Below, one piece after another: positions 43,780 through 51,796 of a stretch of DNA of 64,000 nt. The DNA comes from Paenibacillus albiflavus (GTDB lineage Bacteria > Bacillota > Bacilli > Paenibacillales > NBRC-103111). Position numbers and translations under genes: made by a program. The notes beneath the pieces are model-generated. The model had not been told where the DNA came from. It saw only the letters and a program-made list of their open reading frames with translations, and did no database searches. The DNA lies in NCBI RefSeq assembly GCF_004344915.1, contig NZ_SKFG01000002.1, positions 186,001 to 250,000 of the forward strand, written 5' to 3'. Positions within the stretch are counted from its first letter, which is position 1. Each line of letters opens with the position of its first letter.

Positions 43780-44988
43780 TTAGTGACCAACAGTTGTACT
43801 CTTGGATCTGTTGTTTCTTAGGTCCTGCAATCGTATTGTGCCGGCGGTTATAAGCAGCAATATCCCGTTTAGGATAAATACGACTGGAATCGATACAAAT
43901 CCCGCTAATCCACCACCAACGATGGGGCCAGTCAATGTACCTAACTGAGTGAAGGATTGATTCAAGCTGAACGCTCGACCTCTAAAATCAGGAGTAGTCG
44001 CGCGTACGATCAAGGCGTTGAGCGACGGATATACGGCTGCAAAGAACAGACCATAGACGAATCTCAGAACACCAAAAGCAATGAGATTATGGAAGAAGAA
44101 TTGCAATACATTACCGATACCACCGCCAAGCAAGCCGATCATAAGTGTTTTGCGAAAGCCAATTTTGGCTCCAATCTTACCCCACTGTGGTGCAGCTAGT
44201 ACCGTGGCAATCCCGACAGCCGAGAAGATAATCCCTGAGCTGAGTGAAGCATCCTCATGGGACACGCCCATATCGAGTACATAGAGACTGAGCAGCGGCT
44301 CTATCAGCATGATCGACGCGCTAATAACCATTACCGTGATCAATTGATTGAAAAGTGGACGATTCCTGGATGCCTGCTTCAGATCATCGATGACATGTGA
44401 GCGAACACGATTGCGGTCAAACTTCTCTTCTTTAATACCGAATAAAGCGATGAAGGCTGAGATGAGAACGACTGCACCAGATAGCATGAATGTTGTCCGA
44501 TATCCAAAATAACCACTCATAATCCCGCCAACCATTGGGCCAATAATATTGCCTGATGCGCTTGCTGTTGCCATGATGCCAAGGGCGTAGCCGACTTTAT
44601 TCTCAGGTGTATTCGTTCCCACAAGTGCAATTGCTGCAGGAACATAGCCTGCAAGCAAGCCAGATAGAATCCTTACTGCAATCAATTCGTAAGGATTCTG
44701 CACAAACGAAGTGAGAATATAGATCGCACATAAAGCGAAGCCAGAACGCAGCAGCATCGGTTTACGACCATACTTGTCAGCCAATGAACCCCAGAAGGGA
44801 GCAATCAAAGCGCTTGCCAGGAACGTAATACCGAAGGAAAGGCCTGACCATAGGGTCAAATGTGACTCTACATGAAGGTCATTGCTGATAAAGAGCGAGA
44901 GGAACGGGACCGACATCGAGAACGCCATACTACAGAAGAAAACACCTGTCCATAGTACAAATAAGTTTCTTTTCCATAATAATTCCAT
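43780..44988 (-). CDS. MFS transporter, DHA1-type exporter
   Basis: 402-residue 12-helix major facilitator. Motif A appears as APFWGSLADKYGRKPMLL, and the helix 5 motif as GIMATASASGNIIGPMVGGIMSG, the mark of drug/proton antiporters. Substrate unknown. It is divergent from the ECF vitamin transporter genes, and the 209-nt intergenic region holds BirA-like half-sites, so joint control is possible. The ribosome binding site is weak (GAAGTGAAGAG). Confidence 0.87.
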   Translation of the reverse strand: MELLWKRNLFVLWTGVFFCSMAFSMSVPFLSLFISNDLHVESHLTLWSGLSFGITFLASALIAPFWGSLADKYGRKPMLLRSGFALCAIYILTSFVQNPYELIAVRILSGLLAGYVPAAIALVGTNTPENKVGYALGIMATASASGNIIGPMVGGIMSGYFGYRTTFMLSGAVVLISAFIALFGIKEEKFDRNRVRSHVIDDLKQASRNRPLFNQLITVMVISASIMLIEPLLSLYVLDMGVSHEDASLSSGIIFSAVGIATVLAAPQWGKIGAKIGFRKTLMIGLLGGGIGNVLQFFFHNLIAFGVLRFVYGLFFAAVYPSLNALIVRATTPDFRGRAFSLNQSFTQLGTLTGPIVGGGLAGFVSIPVVFILNGILLLITAGTIRLQDLRNNRSKSTTVGH

Positions 44989-45081
44989 CTCTTCACTTCC
45001 ACAATTATGACTTAAAATTATTGATATCTAAATATTCTAACATGTTAATTTCATAAATTGAACCTTTTTGCTCGATTTTGT

Positions 45082-45143
45082 ATTGTTAACCTAAGCATTA
45101 TTTAATTGTTAACCTAATATAAATATTTATGGTTGACAATTAA
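45082..45143. promoter_or_regulatory. BirA-like operator over the ECF transporter promoter
   Basis: TTGTTAACC (45106-45114), 16-nt spacer, GGTTGACAA (45131-45139): an inverted pair with the half-site sequence and spacing of biotin-repressor BirA operators. An extra half-site, ATTGTTAACCTAA, is repeated 23 nt upstream (45082-45094 and 45105-45117). The right half contains the -35 box. The match to BirA is from memory of the consensus, with one mismatch in the right half. Confidence 0.65.
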
Positions 45144-45161
45144 TTTGTTTTCAACGATACT
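45133..45161 (+). promoter_or_regulatory. Sigma-A promoter for the ECF transporter operon
   Basis: TTGACA (45133-45138), 17 nt, GATACT (45156-45161), 37 nt before the ykoC-type start. Confidence 0.75.
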
Positions 45162-45197
45162 AAAAAAGGCACAAATGAGATGGGAGAAAAACGGGAT

Positions 45198-45965
45198 ATG
45201 ATCTATCAATATAAAGCTGGTCAATCGTTCTTTCATGGGCTCGATCCAATCACCAAGTTTGGATGGTTAATAGGCGTTTCCCTATTAGCCTTGCTATTTG
45301 ATACCGGCTTAACGCAGCTTATTCTATTGGCGGTTATTATGATCATGGGAAGAACGCTAGCAGGTTTAACTTGGCATGAAATGTGGAGGGGGATGCGGAT
45401 TCCTTTTTGGTTTGGATTGCCATATTTCTTGTTACAATTGTTATTCCTACCTGGGGATTCTGTTCTGTATCAAATAGGTTCATTCCACTTAACAATTGAA
45501 GCAATCGATTATGCGGCTGCAATCACACTTCGATTCGTGACGCTTGTACTCGCATCGTTGCTGTATATTATCTCTACAGACCCAAGACATGTCGTGCTAG
45601 CCTTGGCTCAGAAGCTTAAGGTTCCCTATCGTTTTGCTTTTGCGATCAGTATTGCGCTTCGATTCTTGCCCATTCTAGAAGCGGAAGCAGCTACGATACA
45701 GTCAGCTCAGCGGATGAGAGGGCTTAGCATGCCAACAGGATGGATCGATAAGTTCTATTGGTGGAAGAGCTTTGTGATTGCGATCTTTATCCATGCAGTA
45801 AGACGTGTTGGCCAAATCGCAGATGGGATGGATATGAAGGGGTTTGGAGCTTATCCGGATCGTACATATGTACACATGCTTGAAGTGACAAAGAAAGGAA
45901 TTGTGTTCGTTGCAATAAGCGGACTCATCACTTTAATGGCAATCATCGTTTGGATTTTATATTAA
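45198..45965 (+). CDS. ykoC: ECF transporter transmembrane (T) component, YkoC-like
   Basis: 255-residue EcfT-type protein that couples the ATPases to the substrate-binding S protein. Five to six membrane helices; the coupling-helix motif appears in ATIQSAQRMRGLS (Arg-containing). ATG 45180 opens the longest frame, but GGGAG follows it; ATG 45198 gives the usual MIYQYKAGQSFFHGLDP start. First of three genes with short gaps (22 and 3 nt). The paralogue set YkoC/E/D of B. subtilis handles thiamin or hydroxymethylpyrimidine. Confidence 0.85.
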   Translation: MIYQYKAGQSFFHGLDPITKFGWLIGVSLLALLFDTGLTQLILLAVIMIMGRTLAGLTWHEMWRGMRIPFWFGLPYFLLQLLFLPGDSVLYQIGSFHLTIEAIDYAAAITLRFVTLVLASLLYIISTDPRHVVLALAQKLKVPYRFAFAISIALRFLPILEAEAATIQSAQRMRGLSMPTGWIDKFYWWKSFVIAIFIHAVRRVGQIADGMDMKGFGAYPDRTYVHMLEVTKKGIVFVAISGLITLMAIIVWILY

Positions 45966-45987
45966 GGAAGTAAGGGAGTAAATCAGA

Positions 45988-46566
45988 ATGAATAATAAGA
46001 AATTTTTTACAACGCTTGATATCGTATTAATGGCATTACTCGCAGTAGGGAACGGGATTTTGACGAATTATTTAGCTTTTGTTAATAAGTCTTTGACTAC
46101 ATTAGGGGGACCTATTGCAACTTCTACAATTGTTGGTTTGTACATGATCTACGGTGTACTTGCGATGTATATTATTCGTAAGCCTGGAGCTGCCGCAATA
46201 ACGTACTTGATTGGAGCTATTATACAGAGCTTGCTTGGCATTAGTTACGGTATGGCTTCTGCATTTATCGCAGCAGGGTGCTATGCAGTCATGGTTGAGC
46301 TCATCTATTTATTGTTCCGTTACAAAAATTGGGGTTATCTAAGCATATCGCTCGCAAGCTTGTTTGCAGTTCCGCTATGGTTTGTATTTGCGGCTAATAT
46401 GTACGGTTATTATAAATGGGATATCGAAATTCTGATCATTGCTTTTATTGTTAGATGTATTAGTGGGGTCATTCTTTGTGGCTGGTTAAGTAAGTGGATT
46501 GGAGATGCGATGGCGAAAACAGGTATGCTGAAGCGTTTTGCTATCGGTAAGCGAAGAGAGGTGTAA
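45988..46566 (+). CDS. ykoE: ECF transporter substrate-binding (S) component, YkoE-like
   Basis: 192-residue integral membrane protein with about six helices, resembling YkoE, the S component of a thiamin/HMP transporter. The YIIRKPGAA motif and the layout of helices fit that family. S components give the specificity, so the substrate is the key open point: the family suggests a thiamin moiety, while the BirA-like operator upstream suggests biotin or a biotin precursor. No TPP riboswitch was found. Confidence 0.78.
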   Translation: MNNKKFFTTLDIVLMALLAVGNGILTNYLAFVNKSLTTLGGPIATSTIVGLYMIYGVLAMYIIRKPGAAAITYLIGAIIQSLLGISYGMASAFIAAGCYAVMVELIYLLFRYKNWGYLSISLASLFAVPLWFVFAANMYGYYKWDIEILIIAFIVRCISGVILCGWLSKWIGDAMAKTGMLKRFAIGKRREV

Positions 46567-46569
46567 TTT

Positions 46570-48051
46570 GTGGAGGAGACTGCTATCATCCAGTTTCATC
46601 ACGTCAATTATACTTTTGAAGAAGAGCAGAGTCCGTTTATGTGCGATCTTAACTTTCAGATTAAGCAAGGAGAATGGGTATCTGTTGTAGGGGAGAGCGG
46701 CTCGGGCAAGTCGACACTTTGTCAGCTCATAGCTGGAACGAAGCCAGCGGATACGAGTCAAGATGGTGGGATATGGATCAATGGCAAGCAGAGGACAGAG
46801 ATGGAGACAGAGCGAGAACATGCGATTGGCATGGTTATGCAAGACCCTGATGCGCAGATCATTCAATCCTTAGTGGAAGATGAACTTGCTTTTGGTCCAG
46901 AAAATTTGCGTGTTGAGCGAAATGAGATTCTAAACCGCATTGAATCAGCCTTATCGGAAGTCGGCTTGTCCGAATATCGCCTGCATTCAACGAATGAACT
47001 ATCTGGTGGTCAAAAGCAGCGAATCGCTATTGCCTCTGTCCTTACAATGAATCCCAACATTCTCATATTGGATGATGCGATTGCAAGCCTAGATCGTCCA
47101 GCAATCGAACAGTTTCGAGAGACTTTGTTGAAGCTTAAGAGACAAGGGCTAACGATTATTAACGCTTCAACCCGATTAGATCCGTTAGATCAGGAACATG
47201 GAGATCGACTTATTGTACTTGAACAGGGGCGAATTATTGCGAATGGCCCCACTCCGTCGGTAATGATATCGTTTAAGGAGAAATTGATTCGATTCGGCTG
47301 TATCCCTGACAATCTAGCAGAGAATACGCAAGTTATTTCAGAGCAGATGAAAGCTGATGATCGATTGCCATTGCTAGAAATCAAGAATTTAACTTATCAG
47401 TATCCTGTAAAAGGAAAGCAAGATCTGCATCAAAAGCCATTGCTTAATGGCATTAACTATCAGCTGTATGCAGGTGAACTTGTCGCTTTAGTAGGGGCGA
47501 ACGGATCAGGCAAAACGACGCTCGGCAAGCTGATCGCTGGTCTGCTTCCTGCACCACAAGACAGCATTTGGCTTCATGGTCAAGAAAAATCAACTTACTC
47601 GACGCATGAATTTGCACGGAAAATCGGGTATGTATTCCAGAATCCTGAGCATCAATTTATCGCAGATACACTGTTAGAAGAATGTGTCTTTGGTTTGAAA
47701 ATAGCACAAGGATATAAGCCATGGCAGTTAACGCCTGCTTCCATACTTGCTGAAGGTGAACGGGTTCTGGCTGAATTTGGACTGCTGGCTTATAAACATA
47801 AGCATCCCTTTGTCTTAAGTAAAGGTGAACAGCGTTTGCTAAGCGTTGCGTCTGCGATTTTGTTACAGCCAGAGCTGATTCTATTAGATGAACCGACAGC
47901 AGGGCTGGATTATGCAAGCATGACGCGCTTGATGGAGTGGTGTACTGATTATAAGAAGCAAGGTCATAGTATTCTGATGATTACACATGATTTGGAATAT
48001 ATAAACTCTTGGTTAACGCATACTTGGAAAATAGAGAATTATGTCAGTTAA
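46570..48051 (+). CDS. ykoD: ECF transporter ATPase, duplicated, YkoD-like
   Basis: 493-residue protein with two ABC ATPase domains in one chain, as in YkoD. First half: Walker A GESGSGKST, signature ELSGGQKQRI, Walker B ILILDDAIASLD. Second half: GANGSGKTT, a degenerate signature VLSKGEQRLL, and LILLDEPTAGLD. The Walker B of the first half has DD in place of DE, so the two sites may not be equal. GTG start 46570, 4 nt after the previous stop. Energises uptake with the T and S components. Confidence 0.88.
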   Translation: MEETAIIQFHHVNYTFEEEQSPFMCDLNFQIKQGEWVSVVGESGSGKSTLCQLIAGTKPADTSQDGGIWINGKQRTEMETEREHAIGMVMQDPDAQIIQSLVEDELAFGPENLRVERNEILNRIESALSEVGLSEYRLHSTNELSGGQKQRIAIASVLTMNPNILILDDAIASLDRPAIEQFRETLLKLKRQGLTIINASTRLDPLDQEHGDRLIVLEQGRIIANGPTPSVMISFKEKLIRFGCIPDNLAENTQVISEQMKADDRLPLLEIKNLTYQYPVKGKQDLHQKPLLNGINYQLYAGELVALVGANGSGKTTLGKLIAGLLPAPQDSIWLHGQEKSTYSTHEFARKIGYVFQNPEHQFIADTLLEECVFGLKIAQGYKPWQLTPASILAEGERVLAEFGLLAYKHKHPFVLSKGEQRLLSVASAILLQPELILLDEPTAGLDYASMTRLMEWCTDYKKQGHSILMITHDLEYINSWLTHTWKIENYVS

Positions 48052-48075
48052 GGTCAAATTTTGTCGATAAATTTT

Positions 48076-48126
48076 AAGCCTCTCTTAAGGTTCATACGTT
48101 AGTATGGTCTACGGGAGGTTTTTTTA
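48076..48126 (+). terminator. Hairpin with T run, 3' arm includes the next ribosome binding site
   Basis: Arms 48076-48084 and 48113-48120 (one bulge, one G-T), with an inner perfect CATAC/GTATG stem (48093-48097 with 48102-48106), then seven T. It ends the ykoCED operon, but its GGGAGG (48113-48118) is also the only ribosome binding site for the ltaS-like start at 48129. Confidence 0.75.
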
Positions 48127-48128
48127 TT

Positions 48129-49976
48129 ATGTCTAAATCACAAATAAAGTGGTGGAGCAGACCTTTTATTGTCTTTACTATTTTATTGTTCATTAAGATG
48201 TCTGTCAGCCATTCTATTATTTTTAAAACCGTAACTGATTTCAAAGTTGTTTTTACTGCATTGCCTATCATTATGGCAATTTTATTATTGTTAGAGCTAT
48301 TGATGCGCAAACATAAATTGCTAGGTTATATGCTTGTGAATCTCGTAATATCCTGTATCCTTTTCATTACGATGATGTATAACAAGTATTATGGTGTGAT
48401 CGTAACTCACCACGCGCTTCAACAGATGGGGCAGGTTGGTGAAGTCAAATCGAGTATTATGGATGTGCTCGATCCCATGTATTTTTTTGTTTTCGCAGAT
48501 TTGATCGTGCTTGTCCTTGTATTGCTGTTCAGCAGCAAATTACGTAAATGGGGTCTGCCGCGATTGCAGTTTAAACGCAGCATTACATTGATTGGTTTTG
48601 TTGCAGCCATAGCTTTGCTTGTAACTAATATGGTTATGCACAAAGATATTGTAAATGAGTTCAAAAAAGCAGAAGAAATGGGCACGCTGAACTATCAGGT
48701 GTATCGAATCGTTAAAGATACCATTTTGCCACAAGGCAAATCTGAAACGATAACACAGCAAGATATTTTGGATGTCAAAAATGTGCAGTTGCCTGATTCA
48801 CCAGAAAAATATGGAGTAGCGGCGGGTAAGAATTTGATTATTATCCAGCTTGAATCATTCCAGAATTTACTGTTGAATGAGAAGGTAGGTGACCAGGAAA
48901 TCACGCCTGTGCTCAATGATCTAATGAAGCAATCTTATTATTTCCCAAATTTCTATCAGCAGATTGGTCAGGGGAATACATCGGATGCTGAGTACCTGAT
49001 TAACACATCTTTATATCCATCTCCTGATGGGGCCGCATCGCAGACATACAGTGATAAGGCGCTTCCGAGTCTACCAAAAATCATGCATGATAATAACTAC
49101 CAATCCTTAACGTTCCATGCAAATGACGTATCGTTCTGGAATCGTAATCAGCTATATCCAGCGCTTGGGTTTGATCATTATTATGATAAATCATTTTTCG
49201 GAGATGAGGATGTTATTAGCTTTGCTGCTTCTGATGAAGTTCTTTATAAGAAAACGGCCGAAGAGCTCAAGCGTCTGCATGATGAGGATCAGAAATTCTA
49301 CGCGCATGTCATTTCACTGACGAATCATCATCCGTTTGAACTGCCAGCTTCTAAGAATCCAATTCAGCTGCCAGCGGAATATGATAACACGCTAGTCGGT
49401 AATTATTATCGTACCGCGCATTATACGGACTATGCATTAGGGTTATTTATCGATCAGCTTAAGGAGTCAGGAGTCTGGGATGATAGTATTGTTGTCATTT
49501 ATGGCGATCATTTTGGTTTACCGCTAAACTCCTTATCCGATCATGAGAAAGAGATGTTGAGCGATCGAGTTGGCAAGGAATACAGTAAAGCCGACATGTT
49601 TAACATTCCACTGATTATTTCGATTCCTGGTGTTACAGATGGCACTGTATATGAACAGCTTGGCGGTCAGGTTGACGTAATGCCTACAATTGCTAATTTG
49701 ATGGGGATCTCACTGAAAGATCACATTTACTTTGGTCAAGACTTGTTCAATAATCAAGATAATTTATTGCCAGAGCGGTATTATCTGCCTACAGGTTCGT
49801 TCCTTACAACCGGATCGATGTTTGTTCCAGGGAAAGATTTTGCAGATGGAGAAAATACGAAATTAAAACCGGACTCCACGATTCCATCGAATCAAAAGAT
49901 GGAAGTAGATTATGCAAAAGCCCTTAAACTGCTTCAAATGTCGGACGATTACGTTAAGAGCTTGCCTGCCAGGTAA
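48129..49976 (+). CDS. LTA synthase-family phosphoglycerol transferase
   Basis: Polyglycerolphosphate (lipoteichoic acid) synthase-type enzyme, 615 residues: five N-terminal membrane helices (to about residue 165), then an extracellular sulfatase/alkaline-phosphatase-fold domain. Seen: IIQLESFQNL (metal Glu), the nucleophile T284 in GQGNTSDAEYL, WNRNQLYPALGF, and VIYGDHFG (metal Asp-His). It transfers glycerol phosphate from phosphatidylglycerol at the outer membrane face. B. subtilis has four paralogues, so the exact role (main LTA polymerase, primase or stress copy) cannot be fixed. Confidence 0.92.
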   Translation: MSKSQIKWWSRPFIVFTILLFIKMSVSHSIIFKTVTDFKVVFTALPIIMAILLLLELLMRKHKLLGYMLVNLVISCILFITMMYNKYYGVIVTHHALQQMGQVGEVKSSIMDVLDPMYFFVFADLIVLVLVLLFSSKLRKWGLPRLQFKRSITLIGFVAAIALLVTNMVMHKDIVNEFKKAEEMGTLNYQVYRIVKDTILPQGKSETITQQDILDVKNVQLPDSPEKYGVAAGKNLIIIQLESFQNLLLNEKVGDQEITPVLNDLMKQSYYFPNFYQQIGQGNTSDAEYLINTSLYPSPDGAASQTYSDKALPSLPKIMHDNNYQSLTFHANDVSFWNRNQLYPALGFDHYYDKSFFGDEDVISFAASDEVLYKKTAEELKRLHDEDQKFYAHVISLTNHHPFELPASKNPIQLPAEYDNTLVGNYYRTAHYTDYALGLFIDQLKESGVWDDSIVVIYGDHFGLPLNSLSDHEKEMLSDRVGKEYSKADMFNIPLIISIPGVTDGTVYEQLGGQVDVMPTIANLMGISLKDHIYFGQDLFNNQDNLLPERYYLPTGSFLTTGSMFVPGKDFADGENTKLKPDSTIPSNQKMEVDYAKALKLLQMSDDYVKSLPAR

Positions 49977-50002
49977 AGAAGCTCTCGGTTGGAAAAAAAT
50001 AG

Positions 50003-50031
50003 TTGCTATTTTCGTTCCTTTCGTGTAGAGT
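50003..50031 (+). promoter_or_regulatory. Promoter for the proS T-box leader
   Basis: TTGCTA (50003-50008), 17 nt, TAGAGT (50026-50031), about 36 nt before the first T-box stem. Moderate match. Confidence 0.45.
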
Positions 50032-50063
50032 ATGGATAATTTAAACACAAATAATGCGATTAT

Positions 50064-50297
50064 CAAGGATATAAGCTTATGGATGGTTTGTTCAGAGAGG
50101 GAGCCCTTGTTCTGTAAGGCACCCCGAACCGCTATATCGCTTCCCACCTTGTAGCTGCAATGGGGAACTTGTCTTGACTATCCATTGCCGGGGAAACACC
50201 TCGTTAACGAAATTGAGATGATTGCTTCTATTTCATGATGCAATTCAATATAGGGTGGTACCACGAACACATTCGTCCCTGACGAATGTGTTTTTGT
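50064..50297 (+). ncRNA. T-box leader, proline (specifier CCG)
   Basis: Stem I base GATATA/TATATC (50068-50073 with 50133-50138). Specifier loop reads CGAA-CCG-C, with proline codon CCG at 50129-50131. The T-box antiterminator sequence AGGGTGGTACCACG lies at 50252-50265. The terminator is a perfect 12-bp stem (50266-50277 with 50281-50292) followed by TTTTTG. Uncharged tRNA-Pro would stabilise the antiterminator and switch on the gene. Fully agrees with the next gene, ProRS. The 49977-50334 gap contains nothing else. Confidence 0.93.
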
Positions 50298-50334
50298 GTT
50301 TTTATAAAAGAATATTTAAGGGAGGAATTGAACG

Positions 50335-51624
50335 ATGAAACAGAGTATGATGCTTATTCCAACACTACGAGAGGTGCCAGCAGAAGCTGAAGCTGCAAGC
50401 CATCAACTGCTGCTTCGGAGCGGGTTCATTAGGCAAGTAGCTGCCGGAATATATACGTATTTACCGCTTGGCTGGCGAGTTATGGAGAAAATAAAGCGAA
50501 TCATTCGTCAAGAGATGAATGCTATAGGAGCACATGAGCTCCATATGCCAGCGATGCAACCGACAGAATTGTGGAAATTGTCAGGAAGATATGAGGTTTA
50601 TGAGGCAGAATTAATTCGATTCGAGGATCGACACAAACGAGAGTTCGCATTAGGTCCAACACATGAAGAAGTCATAACTGCTTTAATCGGAGAGGAAGTA
50701 AGCTCCTATCGGGAGCTGCCGCTTGTATTGTATCAAATACAGACAAAATACCGCGATGAGTCAAGACCAAGATATGGGCTATTGCGCGGCAGAGAGTTTC
50801 TAATGAAGGATGCCTATTCTTTTCACATGGATCAGGAAGGCTTAGATCATACTTTTACGTCGATGTATCATGCCTACCACAGCATATTTAAGCGCTGCGG
50901 TTTACAATTCCGTGCAGTAGAGGCCGATTCTGGTGCAATTGGCGGCGATGGTGAGACATTTGAATTTATGGCTTTAGCAGAGATTGGTGAAGATACGATT
51001 GTTTCATGTGATCAATGTGGATATGCAGCAAATATGGAACGTGCTGAATCACGAGAAGGTAAGGGTGTTTATGGTCAAGTAAAGGAAGGAGATCATTGTT
51101 TAAAATGCGAAGGAAGCCTTACAATAATTCGTGGAATTGAACTCGGACATATTTTCAAATTAGGAACAAAGTATACAGAGGCGATGCAAATTAATTTGCT
51201 CACAAATGAAGGGACACAGCAGCATCCTATCATGGGCTGTTATGGGATAGGCATCTCACGGCTTCTAGCTGCGATTATAGAGCAGAACCATGATCAACAA
51301 GGAATCGTCTGGCCAGCTCATGTAGCACCTGCTGATGTGCATTTGATCACTGTATCGATGCAAGATCAAGTTCAGCTTGATTTATCCGAGCAGTTATACA
51401 GACAGTTAACGGAGAGCGGTGTAGAAGTACTATGGGATAATCGAATGGAACGACCAGGCGTTAAATTCAATGATGCTGATTTAATTGGCATTCCGATTCG
51501 ATTGATTGTTGGTAAACAAGCGGAACAAGGAAGAATTGAGTATAGAGAACGCCTATCACAAGATACTATTCTGATGACACTTGATGAGATCGTAGAGCGA
51601 GTAACGAATAACTATTCCGTCTAA
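50335..51624 (+). CDS. proS: Prolyl-tRNA synthetase lacking the editing insertion
   Basis: Class II ProRS, 429 residues, against about 565 for the usual bacterial enzyme. Motif 1 region (GIYTYLPLGWRVMEK), motif 2 (about 140-165, RDESRPRYGLLRGREFLMKDA) and motif 3 (GCYGIGISRLLAAI, about 301-314) are intact, as is the C-terminal anticodon-binding domain. Between YAANMERAES (230-239) and EGDHCLKCEG (251-260) only about 12 residues remain, where the roughly 170-residue INS cis-editing domain normally sits. So proofreading of Ala-tRNA-Pro must be done elsewhere, or this is a second, specialised ProRS. T-box controlled. Confidence 0.92.
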   Translation: MKQSMMLIPTLREVPAEAEAASHQLLLRSGFIRQVAAGIYTYLPLGWRVMEKIKRIIRQEMNAIGAHELHMPAMQPTELWKLSGRYEVYEAELIRFEDRHKREFALGPTHEEVITALIGEEVSSYRELPLVLYQIQTKYRDESRPRYGLLRGREFLMKDAYSFHMDQEGLDHTFTSMYHAYHSIFKRCGLQFRAVEADSGAIGGDGETFEFMALAEIGEDTIVSCDQCGYAANMERAESREGKGVYGQVKEGDHCLKCEGSLTIIRGIELGHIFKLGTKYTEAMQINLLTNEGTQQHPIMGCYGIGISRLLAAIIEQNHDQQGIVWPAHVAPADVHLITVSMQDQVQLDLSEQLYRQLTESGVEVLWDNRMERPGVKFNDADLIGIPIRLIVGKQAEQGRIEYRERLSQDTILMTLDEIVERVTNNYSV

Positions 51625-51639
51625 ATGGAGGAATTCAGA

Positions 51640-51669
51640 ATGAAAATGCTGGATTATTGCGTTATTTAA
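51640..51669 (+). CDS. Possible 9-residue peptide after proS
   Basis: ATG to TAA frame (MKMLDYCVI) with a strong ATGGAGGAATTC ribosome binding site 8 nt upstream, 15 nt after the proS stop. Could be a leader peptide or the remnant of a lost gene; no other evidence. Confidence 0.2.
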   Translation: MKMLDYCVI

Positions 51670-51796
51670 GTTCTTGATACGAAATATAAGCTATATAAGT
51701 TACAATAGAGCTATGTTACAATAGGAAACTGTGAGAGATGAAGCGTAGTAAAGGTAAAGTAAGCACAAAATATGATCTAAAAAAGAGAGGCATCTT

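Noticed and set aside
45000-45197. TPP riboswitch before the YkoCED-type genes
   Set aside because: Expected from the YkoE family, but no CTGAGA or related aptamer core is present; a BirA-like operator is found in its place.
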